Under the pieces are notes generated by a model. It was not told the DNA's origin, searched no databases, and worked only from the letters and a program-made list of their open reading frames with translations. Source: DATKZM01 sp035527975 (GTDB lineage Bacteria > Pseudomonadota > Alphaproteobacteria > JAPULJ01). Taken from it: DNA of 64,000 nucleotides. Location of the stretch: assembly GCA_035527975.1 (NCBI GenBank), contig DATKZM010000127.1, positions 1 to 64,000 of the forward strand. The letters run 5' to 3'. Of this stretch, positions 33,544-42,250 are shown piece after piece (positions within the stretch are counted from its first letter, which is position 1; each line of letters begins with the position of its first letter). The position numbers were made by a program, and so were the translations under genes.

Positions 33544-34905
33544 ATGCGTCAGACAACGGGCGTGCGGCCGACCCAGCCCGGCAAGCGGGCCAAGGCGACA
33601 CCGGACGCCAAGGCCAAAGGCGCCGCCGCTGGCGCACGCAAGGGCGCGCCGGGCGAGGGCCACAACGTACCCGACCGGCTGTCGCTCGATAATCAGCCGA
33701 AAATCGAAGAGAAATTCGACGGCGAATTGCGCCGCACCTCCGACCCCGATTGCGGTTTCGAGATCGAAGACGGCTTTCAGCGCTTCAACGCCTGCAACGA
33801 CGCCTTCGCGCGCGCCCAGTGGGACGAGCGAGTGCGTACCGAGCGTGGGATTCAGTGGTTCAAGGGCATGTTCATGCATGGCATCGGCGTGCGCGGGGCC
33901 GAAGGCTACCAGCGAAAGGACTTTGCGATCCGCAACGCGGCCTGGGTGGGCGCAAATTTGCTGATCGAGCGTAATCTCGCCAACGACCGTCATGAGGGAT
34001 TTCTCGATGACCTGACCCAGTTCGCACCGACCGCGCCGGACAAGGAGCCCGTCGAAGACCCCTCGGAAATGGCCAAGGAGCTGAAACAGGTGGCGGCGAT
34101 CTTCGGCGCCGATCTTATTGGCGTAACCGCGACCGACCTGCGCTGGCACTACACCAAACGCTTCACCGGCAAGACATTGTCGGAGAAGGAGAATGTCGAT
34201 TGCAGCGAGCTGCCCAACTGCGTCGTTGTCGGCACCGAGATGCCGGGCAAGGTGATCCAGACCATGCCCTCGGCGCTGGGCGGCACCGCGGCAGGATACG
34301 GCTATTCGAAGGACGGGCTGACACTGATGTCGATCGCCCAGTTCATCCGCAATATGGGCTACCGCGCGGTTGCCAGTCTGAACGACACCGCGCAATGCGT
34401 GCCCTACGCGATCCAGGCCGGGCTTGGCGAATACGGCCGGCATGGGCTGGTGATCACCAAGGAATACGGGCCGCGGCTGCGCTTCGGCAAGATCTTCACC
34501 GATATGCCGCTGGCCCATGACCGGCCGGCGCGCTTCGGGGTGAAGGAGTTCTGCGACATTTGCCAGAAATGTGCCGATGCCTGCCCGCCCAAGGCGATCC
34601 CGCACGGGCAGCCCGACGGCGCCATGCACAACCAGTCGAATTTCGTCGGCATAAAGAAATGGAATGTCGACGGCGAGAAATGCTTCCAGTTCTGGGCCAA
34701 GCAGGGCACCGAATGCGGCATCTGCATCCGCGTCTGCCCCTACAACAAGCTGCCCGAGAACGGCTTCGGCCGGCTTTACTTCAGGCTCTGGAAGCGGCTT
34801 GCTGGCTCACCGCTGCGGCGTTTCGCGCTCTGGCTCGACAACGCGCTCGGCTACGGCAAGCGGCTGCGGCCGGAATGGTGGTGGAAGAACCGGCCGGGAT
34901 GGTAG
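33544..34905 (+). CDS. reductive-dehalogenase-like bis-[4Fe-4S] protein (copy 3)
   Basis: 453 residues. A basic, Lys/Ala/Gly-rich N-terminus of about 45 residues precedes a core with FGADLIGVTATDLRWHY, ASLNDTAQCVPYAIQAGLGEYGRHG and KIFTDMPLAHD. Iron-sulfur Cys are 337, 340, 343, 347 and 380, 391, 394, 398. It closely resembles copy 2 at 21833 but not in the loop after FGADL, where CEYDERW is replaced by TATDLRW, so the substrate may differ. No Tat signal is evident. It is followed after 53 bases by a YtoQ gene. Cobalamin-dependent reductive dehalogenase or related reductase; function not proven. Confidence 0.82.
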   Translation: MRQTTGVRPTQPGKRAKATPDAKAKGAAAGARKGAPGEGHNVPDRLSLDNQPKIEEKFDGELRRTSDPDCGFEIEDGFQRFNACNDAFARAQWDERVRTERGIQWFKGMFMHGIGVRGAEGYQRKDFAIRNAAWVGANLLIERNLANDRHEGFLDDLTQFAPTAPDKEPVEDPSEMAKELKQVAAIFGADLIGVTATDLRWHYTKRFTGKTLSEKENVDCSELPNCVVVGTEMPGKVIQTMPSALGGTAAGYGYSKDGLTLMSIAQFIRNMGYRAVASLNDTAQCVPYAIQAGLGEYGRHGLVITKEYGPRLRFGKIFTDMPLAHDRPARFGVKEFCDICQKCADACPPKAIPHGQPDGAMHNQSNFVGIKKWNVDGEKCFQFWAKQGTECGICIRVCPYNKLPENGFGRLYFRLWKRLAGSPLRRFALWLDNALGYGKRLRPEWWWKNRPGW

Positions 34906-34958
34906 TAGGGGGCTTGCCCCATCAGGCGAATTTTCAAGACAAAGAGGCGATCCGAACG

Positions 34959-35426
34959 ATGGCACAATCCTCCAACGGCAGCTGGACGGTTTATCTCTCT
35001 GGAGAAATCCACAGCGACTGGCGCGAGCAAATCAGACGAGGCGTGGAGGCGCATGGGCTTCCTGTCGAGCTGGTCTCGCCGGTCACCGACCATGACAGCT
35101 CAGATGATTGCGGTGTCGACATCCTTGGCGACGAGACGAACCCGTTCTGGAAGGATCACAAGGGCGCCAAGGTGAACGCGATCCGCACCCGCACGCTGAT
35201 CGAGAAATCGGACGTTACGGTCGTGCGCTTCGGCGACAAGTACCGCCAGTGGAACGCGGCCTTCGATGCCGGCTATGCGGCCGCGCTCGGCAAGTCGATC
35301 ATCGTGCTGCACGACCCCTCGCTGACCCATGCGCTGAAGGAGGTCGATGCCGCGGCCCTCGCCGTGGCCGAGAGCCCCGATCAGGTCGTGCGCATCCTCA
35401 ACTACACGATTAACGGCACACTCTAG
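34959..35426 (+). CDS. YtoQ family protein
   Basis: 155 residues from the ATG at 34959. WTVYLSGEIHSDWREQI, DHDSSDDCGVDILGD and RTRTLIEKSDVTVVRFG are typical of YtoQ, a family related in fold to nucleoside 2-deoxyribosyltransferases. Cytoplasmic; the biochemical function is not known. It lies between a reductive-dehalogenase-like gene and an acyl-CoA ligase gene on the same strand with no overlap. Length matches the family. Confidence 0.85.
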   Translation: MAQSSNGSWTVYLSGEIHSDWREQIRRGVEAHGLPVELVSPVTDHDSSDDCGVDILGDETNPFWKDHKGAKVNAIRTRTLIEKSDVTVVRFGDKYRQWNAAFDAGYAAALGKSIIVLHDPSLTHALKEVDAAALAVAESPDQVVRILNYTINGTL

Positions 35427-35462
35427 GCGGCCATCGCGGGACCGGTTCGGGGGAGCGGCGTC

Positions 35463-37034
35463 ATGCAGACGATGTACGATCTGGTCCGGATCCAGGCCGA
35501 TCGCACGCCAGACGCGCTCGCCTTGGTCGATGACCGCAGCGATCGAAACCTCAGCTATCGCGCGCTGATCGACGAGATCGACGCTGTCGCGGCCGGGTTC
35601 GCGGCGCGAGGTGTGACGGCCGGAACTAAGGTCGCTACCTGTCTTCCAAATCTCTTCGAGCATTGCCTCGCCATACTGGCACTACAACGGCTGGCCGCGG
35701 TGCCGGCGCTAATCAATGCCCGGCTCAAGCCCGACGAGGTGGCGCGGCTGATCGAGGCGGGCGGGCTCGCCGGCGCGGTGGTCATGCCCGATCCGGCGCT
35801 CGTGGAGGCGGTCGCAGACGCCTTGCCCGAGGATGCCCCCTTGTTCGCTGTCGGAGGCGCGCCGGGCACGGCGCGGGATTTTGCCACGTGCCGCGGATCG
35901 GCGGCCGACTTGCCGCCGGTGCCGCGCCCCGACCCTGAAGATCCCTGCATCATCTTCTACACCTCCGGCACGACGGGGCTGCCCAAGGGCGTCGTCCTCG
36001 CGCACCGGACGAGCGAGCACCGCATCGTCTGGCTTTCGACCCAGGCGGGGCTACGCTATGGGCCGCACAACAGGGCGCTCGGCTTCATGCCGTTGGCCCA
36101 TGCGATCGGCTTTTACGGCATGTTCCTGGTGACGCTGGCTTTCGGCGGCACCTACTACGTCATGTCCGCTTTCGATCCCACTGCCGCGGTCGATCTCATC
36201 GAACGGCGCGGCATCACCTATTTGTTCGCGGCGCCGACACTCTACTACGCGATGGTCAACGCGCCCAACTACGCGCCGGCGCGGATGGCGTCGCTGGAGC
36301 TCGTGCTCTATGGCGGGGCGATCATCGATCCCAAGCTGGTGGAGCATATGGACGGCGGATGGGAGAACGCGACGGTGCGCCATATCTACGGCACCACGGA
36401 AACCATGTGTTCAGGCCACAATCCCGATCCGGTGGGCGACACGGCGGCGCTCAGGCCGGGCTACTACACGGCGCTGCGCTATATCGCGATGGGCGGCGGC
36501 CCTGACGATTTGATCGGGCCGGGCGAGGAGGGCGAGCTTATCGTCGAGGCGACCGGCGATACGATTTTCAGCGAATACCTCAACCGGCCCGACGCGACGG
36601 CGGAAAAGCTGCGCGACGGCTGGTACTACACCGGCGACGTCATCACGGTCGACGAACGCGGCTATTTCACCCTGCGCGGCCGGGTCGACGACATGATCCG
36701 CACTGGCGGAGAAAGCGTCCATCCCGAGGAAGTCGAGGCGGTCTTGCGGACGCATGTGGCCGTTGCCGACTGCTCGGTGATCGGCCTTGACGATCCGAAA
36801 TGGGGCCAGATCATCGTCGGCTGCATCGTCCGGGCGGGCGAGGCCGATGCGGCCGTGATCGATGCCCATTGCAAAGCAAGCAGCCTTGCGGGCTTCAAGC
36901 GGCCGCGCGCCTACGTCTTCGTCGAAGAAATCCCGCGCAATCCCGGCAATGGCAATGTATTGCGCCGCCTCCTTCGCGATCAGGCAGGGGCAATGCGCGA
37001 GGCGGGCGCTGGTTTCGCGGTGGTGGGTGGCTAG
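35463..37034 (+). CDS. AMP-forming acyl-CoA ligase
   Basis: 523 residues. IIFYTSGTTGLPKG at about 161-174 is the ATP loop, then HIYGTTETM near 306, GWYYTGDVITVDERGYFTLRGRVDDMIRTGGE around 387-420 and a C-terminal PRNPGNGNVLRRLLRD segment with a variant catalytic-Lys region: the position normally PKTxxGKxxK reads IPRNPGNGNVLR, so the usual Lys of the C-terminal domain is an Asn. That could abolish the adenylation half-reaction or mark a changed active site. GGGGGAGCGGCGTC precedes the ATG. Its stop overlaps the first codons of the class II aldolase remnant, implying an old operon. Confidence 0.88.
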   Translation: MQTMYDLVRIQADRTPDALALVDDRSDRNLSYRALIDEIDAVAAGFAARGVTAGTKVATCLPNLFEHCLAILALQRLAAVPALINARLKPDEVARLIEAGGLAGAVVMPDPALVEAVADALPEDAPLFAVGGAPGTARDFATCRGSAADLPPVPRPDPEDPCIIFYTSGTTGLPKGVVLAHRTSEHRIVWLSTQAGLRYGPHNRALGFMPLAHAIGFYGMFLVTLAFGGTYYVMSAFDPTAAVDLIERRGITYLFAAPTLYYAMVNAPNYAPARMASLELVLYGGAIIDPKLVEHMDGGWENATVRHIYGTTETMCSGHNPDPVGDTAALRPGYYTALRYIAMGGGPDDLIGPGEEGELIVEATGDTIFSEYLNRPDATAEKLRDGWYYTGDVITVDERGYFTLRGRVDDMIRTGGESVHPEEVEAVLRTHVAVADCSVIGLDDPKWGQIIVGCIVRAGEADAAVIDAHCKASSLAGFKRPRAYVFVEEIPRNPGNGNVLRRLLRDQAGAMREAGAGFAVVGG

Positions 37035-37255
37035 CAAGTCTGATATCGCCGCCCTCTTGCATGATCTTGCGATCGGCAACCGGATCCTCGCGTGCGAGGG
37101 AGTCGTCGACGCTCGGCCATGTGAGCGCGCGTCATCCCGATCATTCCGATCGCTACGTCCTTTCGGGTTCGCGAAGCCTGGGACTGGTGACCTGGGATGA
37201 TTTGGCAGAATTCACGCTTGATGGCGAAGCGGCCGAGCGGACTTGGGAATACTAG
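37027..37255 (+). pseudogene. class II aldolase/adducin remnant, frameshifted and truncated
   Basis: One frame from the GTG at 37027 reads SKSDIAALLHDLAIGNRILA and EGVVDA; a second frame continues LGHVSARHPDHSDRYVLSGS and LVTWDDLAEFTLDG before a stop at 37255. Joined, they match the first about 75 residues of class II aldolase/adducin family enzymes, whose conserved motif is GHVSxRxP. The frame changes at about 37110, where two bases appear missing (GCT C GGC for GCT TTC GGC). The zinc-binding HxH and the C-terminal two thirds are absent. The start overlaps the ligase stop, so the original gene was probably the next member of that operon. Confidence 0.8.
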
Positions 37256-37281
37256 GCGGCGCCGGCAGATCTCACGGAATT

Positions 37282-38223
37282 CTAGGCGGCGTTGGTTCGG
37301 CTCACATTCACCGTGCCGAGTGCGTTCTGCTTTACCTGGGCGCGCAGCCAGGCATGGCCGGGATCGGTCTGATGGCGCTCGTGCCAAATCTGGCCGATGG
37401 GTGCGGGCGCGATCTTGAATGGCATTTGGGCCAGAGTGAGGCCGGCCGCCGGCGCAAGCTGCTCGGCAAGGCTGCGCGGCGCGGTCTGGATGAGATCGCT
37501 GTTTGCAACGATGAAGAGCGCGGCGATGAAATCGGGTGTACGCAGAGCGATGCGCCGCTTCTCGCCGAGCGCGGTCAATGCCGCGTCGATGTCGCCCGAC
37601 AGGAAGCCGTTGGCGTCGGCCGCGCAGTGCGGGTAGGCGCAGTAGTCCTTGAGCGTGAGCCCGCCTTTCAGGGCGGGATGGCCATCGCGCAGCGCACAGA
37701 CATAGGGCTCTTCGTGCAGGAGCTGAACCAGATGGCCGGCCCGGGCGATCGGCGGCGGCCGGCCGATCAACAGGTCCGCATCGCCGTTTGCCAGATGGTC
37801 GAAGCTGTCGCCGTCGAGGCGCGTGATCTCAATATCGATGCCCGGCGCCTGGGTCCGGATAGCACTGATCAGATCGGGCATGAGGACGAAGCCGCAATGA
37901 TCGTTGGTGGTGATGCGGAACTGGGCGCGCGACGTCTGGGGATCGAACGCTCCGGGCTCAAGCAGCGCGCGCGATTCCTGGAGCACCCGGCGGACCGGCG
38001 CGATCAGGTCTTCGGCACGCGACGTTGGAACGTAACCGTGCTGGCCGCGCACCAGAAGCTGATCGCCGAACGATTTTCGCAAGCGGCCCAGCGCGCGGCT
38101 CATCGCCGGTTGGCTAAGCCCCAGCCTCGCGGCGGCTTTGCTGACGTTTCGTTCTTCGAGGAGGGCGTCGAGCGCGACCAGCAGGTTGAGGTCGAAGCGC
38201 CGAACTTCGGGTTCCTGCATCAT
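37282..38223 (-). CDS. LysR family transcriptional regulator
   Basis: 313 residues from the ATG at 38223 (adjacent in-frame ATG also possible). The N-terminal winged helix-turn-helix reads LNLLVALDALLEERNVSKAAARLGLSQPAMSRALGRL; the substrate-binding domain follows from about residue 90. It converges with the ligase/aldolase-remnant end and lies directly before the alpha/beta hydrolase gene on the same strand, separated by 68 bases. Whether it acts on the hydrolase or on other genes is unclear; no T-N11-A motif pair was confidently assigned. Confidence 0.9.
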   Translation of the reverse strand: MMQEPEVRRFDLNLLVALDALLEERNVSKAAARLGLSQPAMSRALGRLRKSFGDQLLVRGQHGYVPTSRAEDLIAPVRRVLQESRALLEPGAFDPQTSRAQFRITTNDHCGFVLMPDLISAIRTQAPGIDIEITRLDGDSFDHLANGDADLLIGRPPPIARAGHLVQLLHEEPYVCALRDGHPALKGGLTLKDYCAYPHCAADANGFLSGDIDAALTALGEKRRIALRTPDFIAALFIVANSDLIQTAPRSLAEQLAPAAGLTLAQMPFKIAPAPIGQIWHERHQTDPGHAWLRAQVKQNALGTVNVSRTNAA

Positions 38224-38291
38224 CACCGTTAAGTACCATTCAAGGCGCGCAGATTGCCAGCACGTATCGGCTTATGTGACGCGGAAAACGC

Positions 38292-39149
38292 TTATGCGAG
38301 CCCCATCCGCGCGACGATCGCCTCGCACATCGGATCGCCAGGCTCAAGAATATCGAAGAGTGGCTTGTAGTGATCGGCGTCGGGAATATCGATGCGTTCG
38401 ACCGGACAGCCTGCCGCTTCGGCGACGCCGGCATAGAGCCGGGATTGGCGAACCCATTCGTTCGATTCCGCCAGTCCCACGGCGACGATCAGCGAAACCG
38501 GCGTATGCGGCGGGTGGCCAAGCGGGCTGAAGGGCGCGACATCTGCCCGGGTGAGCCCGATCTCGTGGTTGACGGCAGCCCGGATCACCGGATCGAGATC
38601 GTAGATACCGCTCACCAATGCCGCACCTTGTATGGCTTCCAGCGGTGCGGCGGCGTTTTTGTCGGCCAGCACCATGGCGGCCAGATGCGCGCCCGCGGAA
38701 TGCCCGAGAAGAAAGAGCCGCTCGCCGTCGCCGCCATGCTGGCCGATATTGGCGCGGATCCAGCCGATTGCCTTGCCGGCCTGGGCGACGATCGTGCCGA
38801 TGGGAACGGTCGGGCAAAGGTCGTAATTGATCAGCGCCACACAGGCGCCGGCGGCGAGGAAGGGCTCGGCGATGAAATTGTTGTCGCGCGCCGAGCCCGC
38901 GCGCCAATAGCCGCCGTGGAAATAGACCAGCACCGGTCCGCCGGGCGTGTCGCCAGGGAAGACGTCGATGGTCTCGCGCGGCCGGTCCCCGTATGCGAGA
39001 CCGAGGGCGTGCGGTCGGCGCGCACGTATGGCATCGCTCAGGGCTGCCCGGCGCTCGGGGACGGCATCGGGGTTCACCGCAACAAGGCGCGGATTGAACT
39101 GGCGGTCGAATTCGGCCTGGCTGTAGGACGCGCCGCGATAGTCGATCAT
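38292..39149 (-). CDS. alpha/beta hydrolase (kynurenine formamidase-like)
   Basis: 285 residues from the ATG at 39149, which overlaps the GNAT stop. HGGYW at 78-82 (oxyanion hole), GHSAG with nucleophile Ser151, DADH near the C-terminus supplying the His. The pattern matches the AFMID/esterase group that includes N-formylkynurenine formamidase and carbamate or ester hydrolases. Because an aminobenzoyl-CoA type enzyme lies elsewhere in the window, a role in the kynurenine-to-anthranilate route is tempting but unproven. Fourth gene in the reading order MetE-like, FAH, GNAT, hydrolase. Confidence 0.82.
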   Translation of the reverse strand: MIDYRGASYSQAEFDRQFNPRLVAVNPDAVPERRAALSDAIRARRPHALGLAYGDRPRETIDVFPGDTPGGPVLVYFHGGYWRAGSARDNNFIAEPFLAAGACVALINYDLCPTVPIGTIVAQAGKAIGWIRANIGQHGGDGERLFLLGHSAGAHLAAMVLADKNAAAPLEAIQGAALVSGIYDLDPVIRAAVNHEIGLTRADVAPFSPLGHPPHTPVSLIVAVGLAESNEWVRQSRLYAGVAEAAGCPVERIDIPDADHYKPLFDILEPGDPMCEAIVARMGLA

Positions 39150-40102
39150 CGCCAATCGTCGATCGCCAGAATGTCGGGCCGGTTGTAGAGATCGCCCGCC
39201 GGACGCATCATCGCCACGCAGTTGATGATAGTTCGAAAGCCGGCGTCTTTCATCGTCGCATACGCCGTCGTTCGCGCCGAACTGGTCCCGGCGATAATCA
39301 CATCGGCCCCCACTGCGGCCGCGCGGGCCTCGCACGCGTTCAAGAGCTCGGCAAAGCGCAGGGGGGCATCCACGCCGGGTGGGACGCAGGCGAACTTGAC
39401 GTAGTACTGGCCCGTGCTGGCTTCCGAGCCGGGCCCGTGATGACAGATCGCAAATCCGCCGGCACCCGGTGTGCCACCGTCGGCCACAACAAACTCACCA
39501 ATGCCTTCGCCGGCGACCGAGGCGATCTCCGAGCCAAGGTCAAGGCCGGAATACATCGCGTCGGTGGCCAGGCGGGCACCCTGCACGAGCTGTGTGACCG
39601 CAACAGTGTCGGTCGGTGCGATCATGGCACAACCGTTCAGCCGCGCCTCCTTGGCGGGTGGCTTCACCATGATCGAGGTGATGCGCCGCATGGCAAAACC
39701 GAACGCCTCATAGAGCCGGATATGGGTCGGGCTCTGGGCGTGGGTGATCAGCGCCATGGTCTCCACGCCGGCCGCGTCGGCGCACTGCACGAGCGCTTCC
39801 ATCAGGCGCCGGGCATGGCCCTTGCCCCAGTCCTCGGGAAAGATCGTCACCGGTCCAACGATGGCGATGCTGCCCCAGCGCATCATCAACGCGATGCCGG
39901 CCAAGCGTCCATCATCCGTGATGGCAAAGCTGGCCTCCGGCCAGGCTCGCAAACGCGGGCCGATCACATCGGCGCCCGGCCGGAAGTGATCTGGCCCAGG
40001 CAGGCCAAGAAAAGCTGCGAATGCGGTACGGTCGCAGCGGGCTGCCTCGGCGATATCGTCGCCGCCGAGCTGTCGAAGTTCAATCTTGCCCGACGCCGTC
40101 AT
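39146..40102 (-). CDS. tandem GNAT domain acetyltransferase-like protein
   Basis: 318 residues from the ATG at 40102 (GGGAGGCAG upstream). The first half has the GNAT core: LAGIALMMRWGSIAIVGPVTIFPEDWGKGHARRLMEALVQC, with the acetyl-CoA loop PEDWGKGHAR. The second half (about 165-318) has weaker GNAT-like hydrophobic segments and likely is a second, degenerate domain. Substrate unknown. It overlaps the alpha/beta hydrolase gene by four bases and lies 11 bases downstream of the FAH-family gene, so the three appear co-transcribed. Confidence 0.78.
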   Translation of the reverse strand: MTASGKIELRQLGGDDIAEAARCDRTAFAAFLGLPGPDHFRPGADVIGPRLRAWPEASFAITDDGRLAGIALMMRWGSIAIVGPVTIFPEDWGKGHARRLMEALVQCADAAGVETMALITHAQSPTHIRLYEAFGFAMRRITSIMVKPPAKEARLNGCAMIAPTDTVAVTQLVQGARLATDAMYSGLDLGSEIASVAGEGIGEFVVADGGTPGAGGFAICHHGPGSEASTGQYYVKFACVPPGVDAPLRFAELLNACEARAAAVGADVIIAGTSSARTTAYATMKDAGFRTIINCVAMMRPAGDLYNRPDILAIDDWR

Positions 40103-40113
40103 CTGCCTCCCAT

Positions 40114-40971
40114 TCACCCGGCGGCGCGCACGGCGACGTCCATCGTGCCGATCGCCTCGAAACGACAATTGAGCACATCGCCCGGCGCGATCGGTCCCAC
40201 GCCCTCGCAGGTCCCGGTCATGATGATGTCGCCCGGATGCAGCGTGTAGAACTGCGAGGCCCAGGAGATCTGGCGGCGCGTATCGAGGATCATGTGGCGG
40301 GTGTTTGAGTCCTGGCGCGGCTCGCCGCCGATGGTCAGCGTGAAGTCGAGATTGTCGGGATCGGCGATCTCATCGGCGGTGACCAGCCAGGGCCCCAGTA
40401 TCGCATAGCTGTCGCAGGATTTGCGCAGGCTGCGGTCTTCGGGCCCGCGGATCGACATATCGAGCGCAATCGCATAACCGGCGACGTAATCGAGCGCCTC
40501 GGCTTCGCTCACTTCGGCGGCGGTCTTGCCGATGACGACGCCAAGTTCCAGCTCGTGATCGGTGCGGCGTTCGGGAAATCGGAGCGCGATGCCGTCGCCG
40601 GGGCCGACTAGTGCGCTGTTGGCCTTCAGAAACAAGCCCTGCTGCTCGACCTTGCCCTGGAAGCGTTCGGTGTTGATTTCGGGATCGGCCTCGGCTTCCT
40701 CGACGTGTTTCATATAGTTGGCGGGCGTGCCGATCACCTTGCTCGGATTAGCGACTGGGCTGTGGAATGAGACCTCCGCGATCGGCCGGCCGTCGGCCTT
40801 GTCCGCCGCCGCCTCAAGCTTAGGGCGCAAGACCTCCAGATTGGCGATCAACGGATCACCCGGCGGGTAGGGGTAGGTAATCTGAAGCGCGGAGAGCACG
40901 TCCGTGACGTCGTGCACGCGTTCGCCACGCACGACGCCCAGACGATTTTTGTCGAACCAGGCGATTTTCAT
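40114..40971 (-). CDS. fumarylacetoacetate hydrolase family protein
   Basis: 285 residues from the ATG at 40971. VIGTPANYMKHVEEAEADPEI and LELGVVIGKTAAEVSEAEALDYVAGYAIALDMSIRGPEDR are the FAH core with metal ligands Glu/Asp, and a C-terminal ISWASQFYTLHPGDIIMTGTCEGVGP pattern is present. FAH-family enzymes hydrolyse or decarboxylate diketo acids in aromatic catabolism (for example 2-hydroxypentadienoate or acylpyruvate). It lies behind the MetE-like and Rieske genes, consistent with a late step of an aromatic pathway. Confidence 0.9.
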   Translation of the reverse strand: MKIAWFDKNRLGVVRGERVHDVTDVLSALQITYPYPPGDPLIANLEVLRPKLEAAADKADGRPIAEVSFHSPVANPSKVIGTPANYMKHVEEAEADPEINTERFQGKVEQQGLFLKANSALVGPGDGIALRFPERRTDHELELGVVIGKTAAEVSEAEALDYVAGYAIALDMSIRGPEDRSLRKSCDSYAILGPWLVTADEIADPDNLDFTLTIGGEPRQDSNTRHMILDTRRQISWASQFYTLHPGDIIMTGTCEGVGPIAPGDVLNCRFEAIGTMDVAVRAAG

Positions 40972-41014
40972 GGGACGGAAGTATAAAGCGCGCGCCGGGC
41001 CGCGATAGTGCCCA

Positions 41015-42121
41015 TCAACCCCAAACGTCCCTGGCGACGTCGACCAGCAGGCCGAGCTTGGCTTTCTCCACGCCGATGTCGACGGGATTGCCGGCCACTG
41101 TGCTGGCAAAGCCGCATTGCGGGCTGATCGAGAGGTTCTCCAGCGGCACGTACTTGGCCGCGTCGGCGATGCGCGCTTTCAGACGATCGGCGTCTTCCAG
41201 CGTCGCGACCTTCGAGCTCACGATGCCAAGCACAACCTTCTTGCCCTTGGGCACATGCTTCAGCGGCTCAAAGGAGCCGGCACGCTCCGTGTCGTATTCG
41301 AGGAAGAAGGCATCGACGTCGACCTCGCCGAACACCTTCTCGGCGATCTCGTCATAGCCGCCCGTGGTCAGCCAGCGGCCCTTGAAGTTGCCGCGGCACA
41401 TATGCATGCCAGCAACCATGCCTTCGGGGCGGCCGCCGGCGGCATCATTCATCGCCTTGATGTAAAGATCGATCACCGCCTCGGGGTCGTAGCCGAGTTC
41501 GGTCGTGCGTTCGCGGATATTGGGATTGCCGAGCATGATCAGCGGCACCTCGTCGATCTGCACGTAACGGCAACCGAGTGCATGCAGATCGGCGATCTCC
41601 TGGGCGAAGATGGCGCAAAGGTCATCCAGGAACGCCGCGTCGCTCTGGTAGGGCGAGTTCTCCACGGTTCGGTGGAGGCCGTAGAAGTGCAGCGTCGAGG
41701 GCGAGGGCATGGTGATCTTCGGCGTCGCATGCGCCACCGATTGCAGGTATTTGAACTCCTCGGTCGATATCGGCTTTGCCTTGCGCAGCTTGCCGGTGCA
41801 GACCGCCGCCGTGAAGGGCAGCTCGTTGCCCTCGGCGTCGGAGAAGCGGAATACCGCATCGCCGACTTCTAGCCCGTCGATCGCATCGACCCAATGGCTC
41901 CAGTATGACGCCCGCCGGAACTCGCCATCGGTCACCAGTTCGAGGCCTAGATCTTCCTGCAGCGCGACCACGTCGGTGATCGCCTGGTCTTGAACGCGAT
42001 GAAAATCCGCTTCGGGCATTTCGCCCTTGTGGAAGGCCCGGAATGCCTGGGTCAGCTCCTTGGGGCGGAGAAGGCTGCCGACATGCTCGGCGCGGAATGG
42101 CGGCTGGCCGCTCGCGGTCAT
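41015..42121 (-). CDS. core-MetE-like methyltransferase (copy 1)
   Basis: 368 residues equal to the C-terminal catalytic half of cobalamin-independent methionine synthase; the N-terminal folate-binding half is absent. FRAEHVGSLLRPKEL and VTDGEFRR are typical of the family's first strand region. Zn ligands can be placed at MHMCRGN (His and Cys), FFLEYD (Glu) and SPQCGFAS (Cys). Standalone homologues include folate-independent methionine synthases and the epoxyalkane:CoM transferases, so methyl or alkyl transfer to a thiol is expected; the acceptor is unknown. It sits between a Rieske oxygenase and an FAH enzyme and is preceded by a palindromic site. A second copy lies at 57497. Confidence 0.87.
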   Translation of the reverse strand: MTASGQPPFRAEHVGSLLRPKELTQAFRAFHKGEMPEADFHRVQDQAITDVVALQEDLGLELVTDGEFRRASYWSHWVDAIDGLEVGDAVFRFSDAEGNELPFTAAVCTGKLRKAKPISTEEFKYLQSVAHATPKITMPSPSTLHFYGLHRTVENSPYQSDAAFLDDLCAIFAQEIADLHALGCRYVQIDEVPLIMLGNPNIRERTTELGYDPEAVIDLYIKAMNDAAGGRPEGMVAGMHMCRGNFKGRWLTTGGYDEIAEKVFGEVDVDAFFLEYDTERAGSFEPLKHVPKGKKVVLGIVSSKVATLEDADRLKARIADAAKYVPLENLSISPQCGFASTVAGNPVDIGVEKAKLGLLVDVARDVWG

Positions 42122-42177
42122 GGATCGATCCTCATGTGTTGGGCCGTGGTCCCCGCTCGATCGGGGACGCGCAATTT

Positions 42178-42195
42178 ATCAATAGGTCTATAGAA
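42178..42195. promoter_or_regulatory. putative operator before the MetE-like gene
   Basis: ATCAATAGGTCTATAGAA, an imperfect palindrome 57-74 bases before the start of the MetE-like gene. It matches the sequence at 43366 at 17 of 18 positions and shares its centre with sites at 46381 and 46410. Presumed target of the TetR regulator at 48543. Confidence 0.6.
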
Positions 42196-42250
42196 AAACA
42201 AGCGCGCCAATTCCCCGGACACTGCATCCATTGCGGGTTGAGGCGCCTTG

